Below, in pieces: positions 52,100 through 59,461 of a DNA stretch of 64,000 nucleotides. Position 1 is the first letter of the stretch. The number at the start of each line of letters is the position of its first letter. This DNA comes from a virus: positions 62,001-126,000 of IMG/VR virus record IMGVR_UViG_3300020385_000006, one strand, 5' to 3'. The translations under genes were made by a program, and so were the position numbers. A model generated the notes under the pieces. That model searched no databases and was not told the origin of the DNA. It worked only from the letters and a program-made list of their open reading frames with translations.

Positions 52100-53742
52100 T
52101 ACATTTTCCTTATCATTGCTCGAATTATACCGCCTTCAATATTTGTTTCTAATGATTGAGCAATTATTTTTCCAAATAATTGAAGTTCAAATATTTTACT
52201 AGGATTGACTGCTTTACCATGTCCTGTGATATTACTAGTAATTATATAATCGCCTTCGTATACTGGGCCATTTACTAATACAGGTTCTGCTCCTAATATG
52301 ATTGGAAAATTACTACCAGATGAAACGATACCCATTATTAACGGATCTGCTTCGGCTGTACATGGCACCATTTGACCGGCTTTTGAGACCAATACAGTAC
52401 CTGGTTGTAGTTGATCTAATCCTTTGGTTTCTAAATTAATTTCATGTATACCACCAAAAAATGTATCTATAGCAAATATTGCTTGCCATTTTTTATCAAA
52501 TGCTCCTAAATTATGAGAGCCATCGGCAGATGGTATTATATTTTCTCCAACCGCTGAAAAATCTCCTCCTCCTCCGCCACCACCATAACTACCAGTATAA
52601 TATACTTGGCCAGTATCTGTATCATACATTAACGTGTTTAATGCAGATGCCGTCGTTGATGCACTTATAAATAAATGTCCACTTGCACTTATATTACCTG
52701 ATGATGTTATGTCACCTAAAGTTTGTAATGAACTTGAAATAACACCTGCAGGCAAATTTAATTTTATTTGAGCAGAACTTGAAATGGTATTTGCTGGCAG
52801 ATTTAATTTTATTTGAGCAGAACTTGAAATGGTATTTGCTGGTAGATTTAATTTTACTTGAGCAGAACTTGATATTACACCTCCGCCAATATTTTCTTGC
52901 ACTTGCGATGCAGAAATAAATGATTGACCTTGCCAAGAACCTGATATTCCAGCTGGTGTAAAAGCAGTGCCTGACATGAAATCACTAGAAAGTTGTGCAG
53001 AACTTGATATTACACCTCTGAATATACCGACAAAACTGGGTGCGGTTACTATCCCATCAGCAAGAGTTAAATTACTACCGGTGATGAATACAGAACCTGT
53101 AAATTGATGTGTAACGTCAGATGGTATTGATCCAGAACCAAATATAGTTGATCCAGATCTTACAACTAACTGATCTTCGAATATCTGCACTCCATTAAAT
53201 GCAATACTTCCATCTAACCGCGTATCATCAGTTACTAACAATTGTGATGCTGTTACGCGCGATGATGATATATTTGTAAACGTTACATCTGTTCTGCTGG
53301 CTGATGCTTCAGTTAATGTTATACGAGTCGAAAATGATTCGCTAGCTGATGTTAACGTACTGGCTGATGCTTCAGTTAAAGTTACACGTGTACTAAATGA
53401 TTCGCTAGCTGATGTTAACGTACTAGCAGATGCTTCAGTTAAAGTTACACGTGTACTAAATGATTCGCTAGCTGATGTTAATGTGCTGGCTGTTGCTTCT
53501 GTCAATGTTACACGCGCCGAAAATGAACCACTATCGGTTACCATGCTACTGGCTGATGTTTCAGTTAAAGTTACACGTGTAGAAAAAGATGCACTCGTAT
53601 CATAAAATGCACCTGATATTTGTGTTGATAAAGCAATAGGTATTATAGACCCTGTACCATCAGCAAAATTAACGCCATCAGTTTGGACTACACGCTGAAA
53701 AGTGTCTTTTATATTCTGGCCTGTAAAATTGTCAAGAGCCAT
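52099..53742 (-). CDS. Tail fibre with short tandem repeats and C-terminal tip domain (547 aa)
   Basis: After an N-terminal domain starting MALDNFTGQNIKDTFQRVVQ there are five or six copies of a 21-aa unit VTLTEASASTLTSASESFST (about 55-150), then the cassette NGVQIFEDQLVVRSGSTIFG with HQFTGSVFITGS, and three copies of a 15-aa unit TISSSAQIKLNLPAN. The C-terminal 150 residues, beginning after a Gly7 linker, form a tip with GENIIPSADGSHNLGAFDKK and a later VLVNGPVYEGDYIITSNITG. The latter resembles the intramolecular chaperone/peptidase G2-like ends of other fibres. It starts at 53742, close to the start of the fibre block. Confidence 0.8.
   Translation of the reverse strand: MALDNFTGQNIKDTFQRVVQTDGVNFADGTGSIIPIALSTQISGAFYDTSASFSTRVTLTETSASSMVTDSGSFSARVTLTEATASTLTSASESFSTRVTLTEASASTLTSASESFSTRVTLTEASASTLTSASESFSTRITLTEASASRTDVTFTNISSSRVTASQLLVTDDTRLDGSIAFNGVQIFEDQLVVRSGSTIFGSGSIPSDVTHQFTGSVFITGSNLTLADGIVTAPSFVGIFRGVISSSAQLSSDFMSGTAFTPAGISGSWQGQSFISASQVQENIGGGVISSSAQVKLNLPANTISSSAQIKLNLPANTISSSAQIKLNLPAGVISSSLQTLGDITSSGNISASGHLFISASTTASALNTLMYDTDTGQVYYTGSYGGGGGGGDFSAVGENIIPSADGSHNLGAFDKKWQAIFAIDTFFGGIHEINLETKGLDQLQPGTVLVSKAGQMVPCTAEADPLIMGIVSSGSNFPIILGAEPVLVNGPVYEGDYIITSNITGHGKAVNPSKIFELQLFGKIIAQSLETNIEGGIIRAMIRKM
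52747..52878 (-). repeat. Three tandem 45-bp repeats in the 547-aa fibre
   Basis: Units begin at about 52751, 52796 and 52841 and encode TISSSAQIKLNLPAN-type segments. They are nearly identical in sequence. Confidence 0.85.
53290..53600 (-). repeat. Tandem 63-bp repeats in the 547-aa fibre
   Basis: Five or so units of 63 bp, each encoding the VTLTEASASTLTSASESFSTR-type segment (21 aa). Copies differ mostly at third codon positions. Confidence 0.8.
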
Positions 53743-53752
53743 TTATATAACC

Positions 53753-54313
53753 TTATTTTTTATATAAACCTTTGAGAACTCCTTTAATAACTTCTCGTCG
53801 TTTGGTTTCTGTTAGCGGTTTATATTTTGTATATGTTGCAACTATTTTATTTATTCTATCTTTTTTAACACTTAAATTATTAATATCAATATTTTCACGC
53901 ACTAATAATTTTAATATATTTTTAACATGACTAACTTCTTGTTCTGTAATTTGTTGTTTAACGTTACTGACCTGAACTTTATTTTCTTGTATTACCGGTT
54001 GCTTTTGAGATCGAACTTCTACAGTTACTTGTTTACTAGCCTGTATATCAAATTCAGATTTCCATGGCGTAAAATATGTATCCTCGGCAATTACTTCTAA
54101 ACGAATATTACCTTTAGAGGATTCATCAATTAATCCTTTCAATTTACGTATAGGAATTTCACATTTACCTGATTCGGAAATTTTTCCATTAAACATTAAA
54201 CTGTAATCTGATGTTTCTACTACTAACCTAGCAGTTGATTTTTTTAGACTCGCGCCTTCTATTTTGATATCACATTCAAATAGTTCTGGTTTATCCGTGT
54301 ATAATTTATACAT
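53753..54313 (-). CDS. Conserved-looking structural protein (186 aa)
   Basis: Unknown role. The first 100 residues form a beta domain (ELFECDIKIEGASLKKSTAR, then LVVETSDYSLMFNGK and NIRLEVIAEDTYFTPWKSEF), followed by a linker with SQKQPVIQENKVQ and a C-terminal helical domain rich in Lys and Arg (IKGVLKGLYKK). The opening resembles a protein found next to head genes in environmental T4-like phages. It overlaps the preceding gene by 8 bases and may be part of the virion head or of a fibre attachment point. Confidence 0.6.
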   Translation of the reverse strand: MYKLYTDKPELFECDIKIEGASLKKSTARLVVETSDYSLMFNGKISESGKCEIPIRKLKGLIDESSKGNIRLEVIAEDTYFTPWKSEFDIQASKQVTVEVRSQKQPVIQENKVQVSNVKQQITEQEVSHVKNILKLLVRENIDINNLSVKKDRINKIVATYTKYKPLTETKRREVIKGVLKGLYKK

Positions 54314-54629
54314 GTATATTCTCCACTGTTAAATCAATTCCTAATACTTCTTTTACTACTAATTCACAATCTTCGGCAGTTACTTTAATATCATCTCTAA
54401 TGGTTTTTTGTCCAGAATATGTTTCAATTCCTTTAACTTTGCATATCAATTTTATAAATCGCTTCTTTTTTTCTGGATCTAATTGATTAACATTATATGC
54501 AATTTCATCACCAGTCGCGGCTCCCACTTCCAATATAAGGAATACATCATCCCATTTATATGGATTTTCACCCCATGTACTTATACCGGTTATTGATCTT
54601 ACATTATCCCATCGTAAATTAATTGCCAT
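54306..54629 (-). CDS. Small conserved-looking protein (107 aa)
   Basis: The protein begins MAINLRWDNVRSITGISTWG and contains PEKKKRFIKLICKVKGIETY (about 52-71) and the end VLGIDLTVENIHV. Mixed alpha/beta, no membrane segment. It overlaps the 186-aa gene by 8 bases, so they are translated together. A TATAAATAT element sits only 4 bases before the ATG (54634-54642), which is too close for an ordinary -10 box. Function is unknown; an assembly factor or virion component is likely from the context. Confidence 0.6.
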   Translation of the reverse strand: MAINLRWDNVRSITGISTWGENPYKWDDVFLILEVGAATGDEIAYNVNQLDPEKKKRFIKLICKVKGIETYSGQKTIRDDIKVTAEDCELVVKEVLGIDLTVENIHV

Positions 54630-54633
54630 TTTA

Positions 54634-54642
54634 TATAAATAT
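54634..54642 (-). promoter_or_regulatory. TATAAATAT element 4 bases upstream of the 107-aa gene
   Basis: The exact motif is placed closer to the start codon than in any other case, so it may be operator or processing signal, or transcription may begin at the start codon. Confidence 0.35.
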
Positions 54643-54647
54643 GCTCA

Positions 54648-55313
54648 TTAATGATAACCATTCAATAATTCTAATAAATCATCAATTGCGCCATGTCTAT
54701 GAGAATCTTCCAATACAGTTTTAAATACATACTTTGAATTAGTTAGTTTAGACATATCATGATAAGCAGAATAATTTTTATCTTTAAGATCTATTTGATA
54801 TGAATCTCCGCAAAAAATCATTTTAGAATCTTTGCCTAATCGACCAATTGCCATGGCGAGTTGAGATCTGGTTAAATTTTGAAATTCATCTACAATAACT
54901 ACCGCATTATCAAAAGTACGTCCACGAAAATGTGCTAATGAACATAATTCGATTGATTCACTTTTTTCCATGGATTCTAATTTATCTGGTTTATTATATA
55001 CCTTTCGCATATTTGAACGGATAGGAACGAGCCATGGCTCCATCTTTTCTTTTTCAGATCCTGGTAAAAATCCGTTATCTTCTGTAGCAATTGTAGGCCT
55101 AGTAATTACTATTTTATTATATTGGCGTTTAAAAAATTGATCCAATGCTACTTGTACTGCTAATAACGTTTTACCAGATCCTGCTTTACCGACAATAAAA
55201 TTGAACGGATGTTCTAAAATTTGCATTTTTGCTGCTTTTTGTTCTGGTGATAATGATAATGAAAACCGAACTGCACCTTTTGGTGGAGTTTTTTCTGTAT
55301 TTGCTTTTGCCAT
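54648..55313 (-). CDS. phoH: PhoH-like ATPase (221 aa)
   Basis: P-loop NTPase of the PhoH family, frequent in marine and environmental phages, with possible RNA helicase or RNase-linked role. Walker A is GKAGSGKT (about 42-49), the TRPTIATEDNGFLPGSEKEK segment (about 71-90) is the PhoH signature, and Walker B is VVIVDEFQN (about 138-146). The sequence FCGDSYQIDL (about 167-176) is also a family mark. The protein is the short PhoH form without a PIN domain, as usual in phages. AAAGGGG precedes the ATG and a TATAAATAT element is at 55342-55350. It lies next to an AAA+ ATPase. Confidence 0.92.
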   Translation of the reverse strand: MAKANTEKTPPKGAVRFSLSLSPEQKAAKMQILEHPFNFIVGKAGSGKTLLAVQVALDQFFKRQYNKIVITRPTIATEDNGFLPGSEKEKMEPWLVPIRSNMRKVYNKPDKLESMEKSESIELCSLAHFRGRTFDNAVVIVDEFQNLTRSQLAMAIGRLGKDSKMIFCGDSYQIDLKDKNYSAYHDMSKLTNSKYVFKTVLEDSHRHGAIDDLLELLNGYH

Positions 55314-55341
55314 CTCGTGACCCCTTTAGTTAACTATTTTA

Positions 55342-55350
55342 TATAAATAT
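55342..55350 (-). promoter_or_regulatory. TATAAATAT element upstream of phoH
   Basis: Coding strand ATATTTATATAAAATAG, 28 bases before the ATG at 55313. A hairpin lies just upstream (55362-55384). Confidence 0.45.
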
Positions 55351-55361
55351 GTAACAGTGAA

Positions 55362-55384
55362 AGAGCCGGCTATAAACCGACTCT
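55362..55384 (-). terminator. Possible weak terminator after the AAA+ gene
   Basis: The minus strand reads AGAGTCGG, loop TTTATAG, CCGGCTCT, then TTTCAC. The stem has one G-T pair and the T-tract is short, so attenuation or mRNA end protection is as likely as full termination. Confidence 0.5.
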
Positions 55385-55396
55385 CACAACAACACA

Positions 55397-56170
55397 CTAA
55401 CAACCCATTACTTGTTCCGCCACCATTTGTCTCCAATTTGGAAATCCCATTTGACGAATTCTAATTGCTTTAATTAATGATCGGAAATTTAATTCAACGG
55501 CATCAAACTTTTTAAATGCAGATTTCAATGCACTTAAAGCTTCTTTTTTAATTTTCATGTCTTTAATTTCTGGTTCAATTACCGGAAGTAAATCAGTCAT
55601 TCTTTTTAACATTTGATTTGGAGTTAATGTTATATCCAATACAAATGCACGACTACGAATTGCACTATCTACTTTTTGAATTGGTAAATTAGATATAAAA
55701 ATTATCTTACCAGTAAAATCAAATGATCTAGGAAGAGCATCACCATCTCTATCTTTAAGAGGTTTAGCTGACATCCAACTAATAACTCGTTTATCGTAAC
55801 TATCTAAAGCTCCTTTTAATAAGTTAACACCATCTGAATCTTTAAATACTGAATCGCAGTCATCAAATATAATTAATTTATCGCTATTTTCAAATAATGT
55901 AATAAACATACCTGCTGCAGTACAACGACCTTTTACATGTACAAAATCAATACCTTCTTCAAATCCTACTTCATCTAATGTTCTTGTAATATTAAATGTC
56001 TTTCCTAATCCAGGCATGCCGGTAACAACTAACGATGGAGAAACTCCAGCCGCTACCATTTTTGTCAAGTTATTCATATCATCAAACATTGCTGAAGGAC
56101 GTTTCTTTTCTTGGAAAGTTTTAAAATTCATTTTCATGTTTTTGGTTTTTTGGTTTTTAGCTATACGCAT
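55397..56170 (-). CDS. AAA+ ATPase (257 aa)
   Basis: ATP-dependent remodelling protein of unknown target. Motifs in order: Walker A GMPGLGKT (about 51-58), Walker B LIIFDDCD (about 99-106), sensor 1 within IIFISNLP (about 156-163) and the arginine-finger region VDSAIRSRAFVLDI (about 167-180), then a C-terminal lid helical domain. The family resembles moxR-like or replication loaders in general, without further specificity. Its own Bacteroidota-type promoter is at 56197-56228 and matches that of gp32-recA, suggesting shared timing with replication. The N-terminus has three Met in the first 14 residues; the ATG at 56170 is the most upstream, but M12 or M14 could be used. Confidence 0.85.
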   Translation of the reverse strand: MRIAKNQKTKNMKMNFKTFQEKKRPSAMFDDMNNLTKMVAAGVSPSLVVTGMPGLGKTFNITRTLDEVGFEEGIDFVHVKGRCTAAGMFITLFENSDKLIIFDDCDSVFKDSDGVNLLKGALDSYDKRVISWMSAKPLKDRDGDALPRSFDFTGKIIFISNLPIQKVDSAIRSRAFVLDITLTPNQMLKRMTDLLPVIEPEIKDMKIKKEALSALKSAFKKFDAVELNFRSLIKAIRIRQMGFPNWRQMVAEQVMGC

Positions 56171-56196
56171 ATCTCTATCTTTTAATTACTTATAAT

Positions 56197-56228
56197 TAAA
56201 GATAAGGAAAAGATCTCACGCTACCAAA
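56197..56228 (-). promoter_or_regulatory. Bacteroidota-type promoter for the AAA+ ATPase
   Basis: On the minus strand TTTG (56228-56225), 20 bases, then TATCTTTA (56204-56197), a 7/8 match to TAnnTTTG. The block TTTGGTAGCGTGAGAT and an upstream AACTTTTTTAAAAAAA parallel the gp32 promoter at 1610-1641. The leader is about 20 bases. Confidence 0.75.
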
Positions 56229-56257
56229 TCTTTTGGCAGCTTTTTTTAAAAAAGTTC

Positions 56258-56284
56258 AAAAAAAAACCCTCCATGGTAGGAGGG
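56258..56284 (-). terminator. Strong rho-independent terminator after major capsid gene
   Basis: The minus strand reads CCCTCC, loop TACCAT, GGAGGG and then TTTTTTTTT. It stands 27 bases after the capsid stop and separates the head operon from the AAA+/phoH transcript. Confidence 0.93.
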
Positions 56285-56310
56285 CTTTAATATAAAAATA
56301 ATTTTAAATA

Positions 56311-58047
56311 CTATATAGTATCTAAGCCATGAACTAATACTTTACCGTAGAATTCAGGACGAACTATTTTCTTAGCATAACGAGTCATAACACCTTTTCT
56401 TGGAGTAAAGTTGTCTGGATCGTATACCAATGGAGTCATAATTAATGGAATGTATGGAGAATATACAGCACCTGTTTCTAGGAACTGAGATCCACGATAT
56501 CCCATTAAAATAGAATTTTCAGTCATATATGGATTCTTATAAACTTGGAATCTAGAATTAATAGATCCAACTTTTTGAACACCCATTGCAAACTGCATTT
56601 TATCACCATCTGTATCAGCAGCATATCCTGGAATAGATTCTAGGATAGTCGCAACAGTTGGAGAACATACAAGGAAGTTAGCTCCACCTCTTAAAGTTAA
56701 TTGGTGAATTTTGTTCGAAACTTTTTGTATTTTAGTACCTAAAGTTTGGAACCATGTTCCTTGGTTATATGCTTGAGCTGCAGAATTTCCGGCATTAAAT
56801 CCACCAACGGCTGCATTATACTCATAACCTACTTTCGCAGACCATCTTTCAACAGTTTGAGCATTTTCTTGTAACATGCCTAAAATTTCTAAATCAATTT
56901 CTTGCGAAACGTATTCAGATAACATGCTAGTCAATTCTGCTTCAGCATCAATTGAATGATATGCATTTAAATCTTGGGCAAATTCTGGAGTCCATACTGC
57001 CTTCAACTTACGTGTCTTTGCAACAATGGCTTCAGATCTCATTTCAAGATTAATTTCTGGAATATTTAAAGAAGTGGAGCCGTTCATGTCTTCGTTAGGA
57101 GCTTGATCTTCGTAGTCACCTCTAGTAATATCAGATGGTTGTAACGCAAATGATACTTTAAATGCAGATGTCGCTTTGATATCTGCATCTTTCTTAATTA
57201 AGAATTCAATATGCGAACCGTTAGCAGTTGTTCTAGTAAATTCTGGATAGAATGCATTTGATCCAGACAAGTTAAATGAACGAACAGCTTCTTGATCATA
57301 ACGAGCAGCTACAGATGCATCTGAATGTAATGATTTAGAAGGTACTGATAAAATAACATGATTATCACCATGTACAGATGCAGAAAACTCAGAATTAAAG
57401 TTTGTAAAGATACCTAACTCTGTAGCAGTCATTGCATCACCTGCTGATGCAGCAGTAGATGTAAATAAACCAGTAGTTGCAGATATAGAACCAGTTCTTG
57501 CAGTAGTAATTCCAGATTCACCTAATGTAACAGAAGCACCTTCCACCATATTAACTGAATATCCAAAACGACCTGGGCCATAAAGACCTTCAGTTCCTGG
57601 TGTTCCTTTACGAGCATCAGTGATACCAAATACAGAATCAGATTGAGCATCTTTTCCTTGACCAGTCAAGAAATCATTTCCACCTGCTTGGTCAATTTGA
57701 TTAACCGCAGTACCATATTTAAAGTCTAAGTAAAATACTAGACCAGATGGTAAGTTCATTGGTTGTACAGAAACAAAGTCTTTAGCAGCAATTTCAGCAA
57801 AAATTCTACGAACTAATGGAAGAGCTACCCCTGACCATTCTTCTGAATTTGAGTTTCCACCTGTCGCAGATGCTTCTGTTACCAATTGCTTGGCTTGGTT
57901 CTCTAAAAGAACGGCCATGCCTTTTCTTTCAACCTCTGATGATAATCCTTCCAATAAACCAGTCCTTTCCCACTTACGTTCAAGTGCGATAGCAGCTGCA
58001 TTTTGATTGGCACGACCATCTTGAGGCAATAATGAATTTATATTCAT
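56311..58047 (-). CDS. 23: Major capsid protein, gp23-like (578 aa)
   Basis: HK97-fold major capsid protein. The N-terminal propeptide runs to a site equivalent to that of T4: LLENQAKQLVTE followed by AS, with cleavage expected after residue 58 (T4 gp23 is cut after 65). The following EEWSGVALPLVRRIFAEIAA (about 69-88) and KDFVSVQPMNLPSGLVFYLD (about 89-108) are the gp23 core signature. The end, ARYDQEAVRSFNLSG and later the conserved TPLVYDPDNFTPRKGVMTRY block, is also typical. Gene size is near T4 gp23 (521 aa). AAAAAGGAAAAG precedes the ATG, and the gene ends at the strong terminator at 56258-56284, so it is highly expressed. Confidence 0.97.
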   Translation of the reverse strand: MNINSLLPQDGRANQNAAAIALERKWERTGLLEGLSSEVERKGMAVLLENQAKQLVTEASATGGNSNSEEWSGVALPLVRRIFAEIAAKDFVSVQPMNLPSGLVFYLDFKYGTAVNQIDQAGGNDFLTGQGKDAQSDSVFGITDARKGTPGTEGLYGPGRFGYSVNMVEGASVTLGESGITTARTGSISATTGLFTSTAASAGDAMTATELGIFTNFNSEFSASVHGDNHVILSVPSKSLHSDASVAARYDQEAVRSFNLSGSNAFYPEFTRTTANGSHIEFLIKKDADIKATSAFKVSFALQPSDITRGDYEDQAPNEDMNGSTSLNIPEINLEMRSEAIVAKTRKLKAVWTPEFAQDLNAYHSIDAEAELTSMLSEYVSQEIDLEILGMLQENAQTVERWSAKVGYEYNAAVGGFNAGNSAAQAYNQGTWFQTLGTKIQKVSNKIHQLTLRGGANFLVCSPTVATILESIPGYAADTDGDKMQFAMGVQKVGSINSRFQVYKNPYMTENSILMGYRGSQFLETGAVYSPYIPLIMTPLVYDPDNFTPRKGVMTRYAKKIVRPEFYGKVLVHGLDTI

Positions 58048-58060
58048 TTTCTTTTCCTTT

Positions 58061-58966
58061 TTACAGATTAGCTAATTTTTTCCATCTAGCAGATAATGCA
58101 GTACCTTCAGAAATCACTTTCTTTGGAGCTGTTGACCGACTAGGTGTAGAAGCATAGCTTTCTTTGATTGATCTTTTTGTTTTACCATTCAAGTTAAACG
58201 ATTCAGATAATGTAGCATAAACTAATTTTACTTCACGAATAGATGAAGCGCGATCAAAGTTTTCAATTACTTTCATTTTCTGAGATTCATTCATTGAATG
58301 ATTTTTAAACAATTTGTTTGAGAATAATAATTTTGCATTAAGAAGATTAACTTCATTAATTTTACCTTTCAAGAATCGAATAACGTTGTAAGCTTCTTCT
58401 AAGTCTTTTTTAGATTCGCCTTCATCTTCTTTAGCTTCTTCCACAGGGGTTTCATCTGCTTCATCTTCTTCTCTTAAAGCATTAATAATTTCATCAATAG
58501 AAATATCTTCATCTACTTCATCGCCGCGGCCTTCTTCAGCCACAGGAGCATCATCTTCACCTTCTGCATTTTCTGCAACTGGTTCTTCAGAAGCTGGTTC
58601 TTCTTCTTCATGAATTTCAGATTCTAATTCTTTGATAATCGCTTCTAATTCTAGATCTTCATCTTCAGCTACCGGCTCATCTTCAGGTGCCATTTCTTCA
58701 GAATGAACATCCATTGGATCTTCATCTGCATCCATGATACCTCTGCCTTCAGCTGCTACTGGCTCTTCCACCGGTGGTTCTTCAGCTACTGGTTCAGCTT
58801 CTAATTCTGGTTCATCTAAACCTTCTTCTTCAGCTAATTTAGCAGATAACATTGATTGTAATCTAGGAGTAAAAGCTTCTTCTAATGCAATTTTAGCATT
58901 AGCAAGTGCAGTTTCTCTTACGGCTTTCGCGTCTGCAATTGCTTCTTTTAATAAATCATTTGCCAT
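58061..58966 (-). CDS. 22: Prohead scaffold protein, gp22-like (301 aa)
   Basis: Internal scaffold on which the capsid assembles, later destroyed by the protease. The first 55 residues are helical with MANDLLKEAIADAKAVRETA, the middle (55-190) is extremely acidic, with repeated EEPVAE and EEGRGD, and the C-terminal region has VNLLNAKLLFSNKLFKNHSM (about 206-225) and MNESQKMKVIENFDRASSIR, the conserved scaffold end. LLKE and several (L/I)xE sites fit gp21 cleavage. It is directly upstream of the capsid gene with a 13-base gap, as in T4. GAGGAAAAA precedes the ATG. The acidic core replaces much of the T4 length. Confidence 0.9.
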   Translation of the reverse strand: MANDLLKEAIADAKAVRETALANAKIALEEAFTPRLQSMLSAKLAEEEGLDEPELEAEPVAEEPPVEEPVAAEGRGIMDADEDPMDVHSEEMAPEDEPVAEDEDLELEAIIKELESEIHEEEEPASEEPVAENAEGEDDAPVAEEGRGDEVDEDISIDEIINALREEDEADETPVEEAKEDEGESKKDLEEAYNVIRFLKGKINEVNLLNAKLLFSNKLFKNHSMNESQKMKVIENFDRASSIREVKLVYATLSESFNLNGKTKRSIKESYASTPSRSTAPKKVISEGTALSARWKKLANL

Positions 58967-59128
58967 GATTTTTCCTCTTATTTAATTTGGAAATAAGGCT
59001 ATTAAGAGCCTCAATAGGAAGTACTAATGTACTTATTTAGATAGAATTCGAGTGACCGATTATTAAAATACGGTATCGTTAACATTTATATATATGCAGT
59101 AATTTACAAAAACATTCGTTTAAAACGT
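58967..59128 (-). promoter_or_regulatory. Leader/promoter region of the scaffold-capsid operon with two hairpins
   Basis: Longest intergenic stretch of the window apart from terminators. The minus strand contains hairpins AAGTAC-ATTA-GTACTT (59034-59019) and AGGCT-CTTAAT-AGCCT (59011-58996). An AT-rich TATATATAAATG lies near 59090. The hairpins may stabilise the highly expressed scaffold-capsid mRNA. Promoter position cannot be fixed because no clear TTTG-TAnnTTTG pair is present. Confidence 0.45.
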
Positions 59129-59155
59129 AAAAAAGTGCCAAAAGGCACAATTTTT
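59129..59155 (-). terminator. Terminator after the bS21 gene
   Basis: The minus strand reads GTGCC, loop TTTT, GGCAC, then TTTTTTAC. The stop codon of the bS21 gene is a few bases upstream. The other side also has a T-tract, so it could act in both directions. Confidence 0.85.
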
Positions 59156-59405
59156 ACTGATTCTGGTCATCTAACCATTGATAATACTTGGCTCGATCAA
59201 CCTCCTCTTTTCGTTTTTGACCTTTTGATTTAAATTCTTTACGGTCTTTTAATTCTTGAATCTTCCCAGATTCTTTTAATTCTCTTTTAAAAGCTTTTAA
59301 TGCTGAGTTTATATCACCTTTTGGATATTGTTTTGTTGATAAAACTTTAACAGCTACACCTGCACCAGGTATAATACTTTTGAAATGTTTACTTTGTTTA
59401 CTCAT
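59154..59405 (-). CDS. rpsU-like: Phage-encoded ribosomal protein bS21 (83 aa)
   Basis: Homologue of small-subunit protein bS21, which sits at the mRNA exit/anti-Shine-Dalgarno region of the 30S subunit. The middle DINSALKAFKRELKESGKIQ (about 31-50), then ELKDRKEFKSKGQKRKEE, matches bS21 (compare FDVALRRFKRSCEKAG ... RRREFYEKPTTERKRA of E. coli). The C-terminal EEVDRAKYYQWLDDQNQ resembles the end of Bacteroidota bS21, by memory. An N-terminal extension of about 20 residues is phage-specific. The gene has no Shine-Dalgarno sequence (A-rich leader), unlike its structural neighbours, and is followed by a terminator. The product may replace host bS21 to favour phage mRNAs; that is inference. Confidence 0.85.
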   Translation of the reverse strand: MSKQSKHFKSIIPGAGVAVKVLSTKQYPKGDINSALKAFKRELKESGKIQELKDRKEFKSKGQKRKEEVDRAKYYQWLDDQNQ

Positions 59406-59442
59406 GTAACTTATTTTATTTTAATATTAATTGATAATATAA

Positions 59443-59450
59443 CAAATATA
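59443..59450 (-). promoter_or_regulatory. TAnnTTTG-type -7 box upstream of bS21
   Basis: The minus strand has TATATTTG, an exact match to the Bacteroidota -7 consensus, about 38 bases before the ATG. No good TTTG box is present at 20 bases upstream, so strength is uncertain. Confidence 0.45.
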
Positions 59451-59461
59451 TTTCAAACGTC

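Noticed and set aside
52712-52936. Minus-strand open frame in another phase, 74 aa with Cys-Lys repeats
   Set aside because: It is the out-of-phase reading of the 45-bp repeats in the 547-aa fibre.
53290-53600. Regular direct repeats that could be a CRISPR array
   Set aside because: Units are contiguous without spacers and in frame with a fibre protein.
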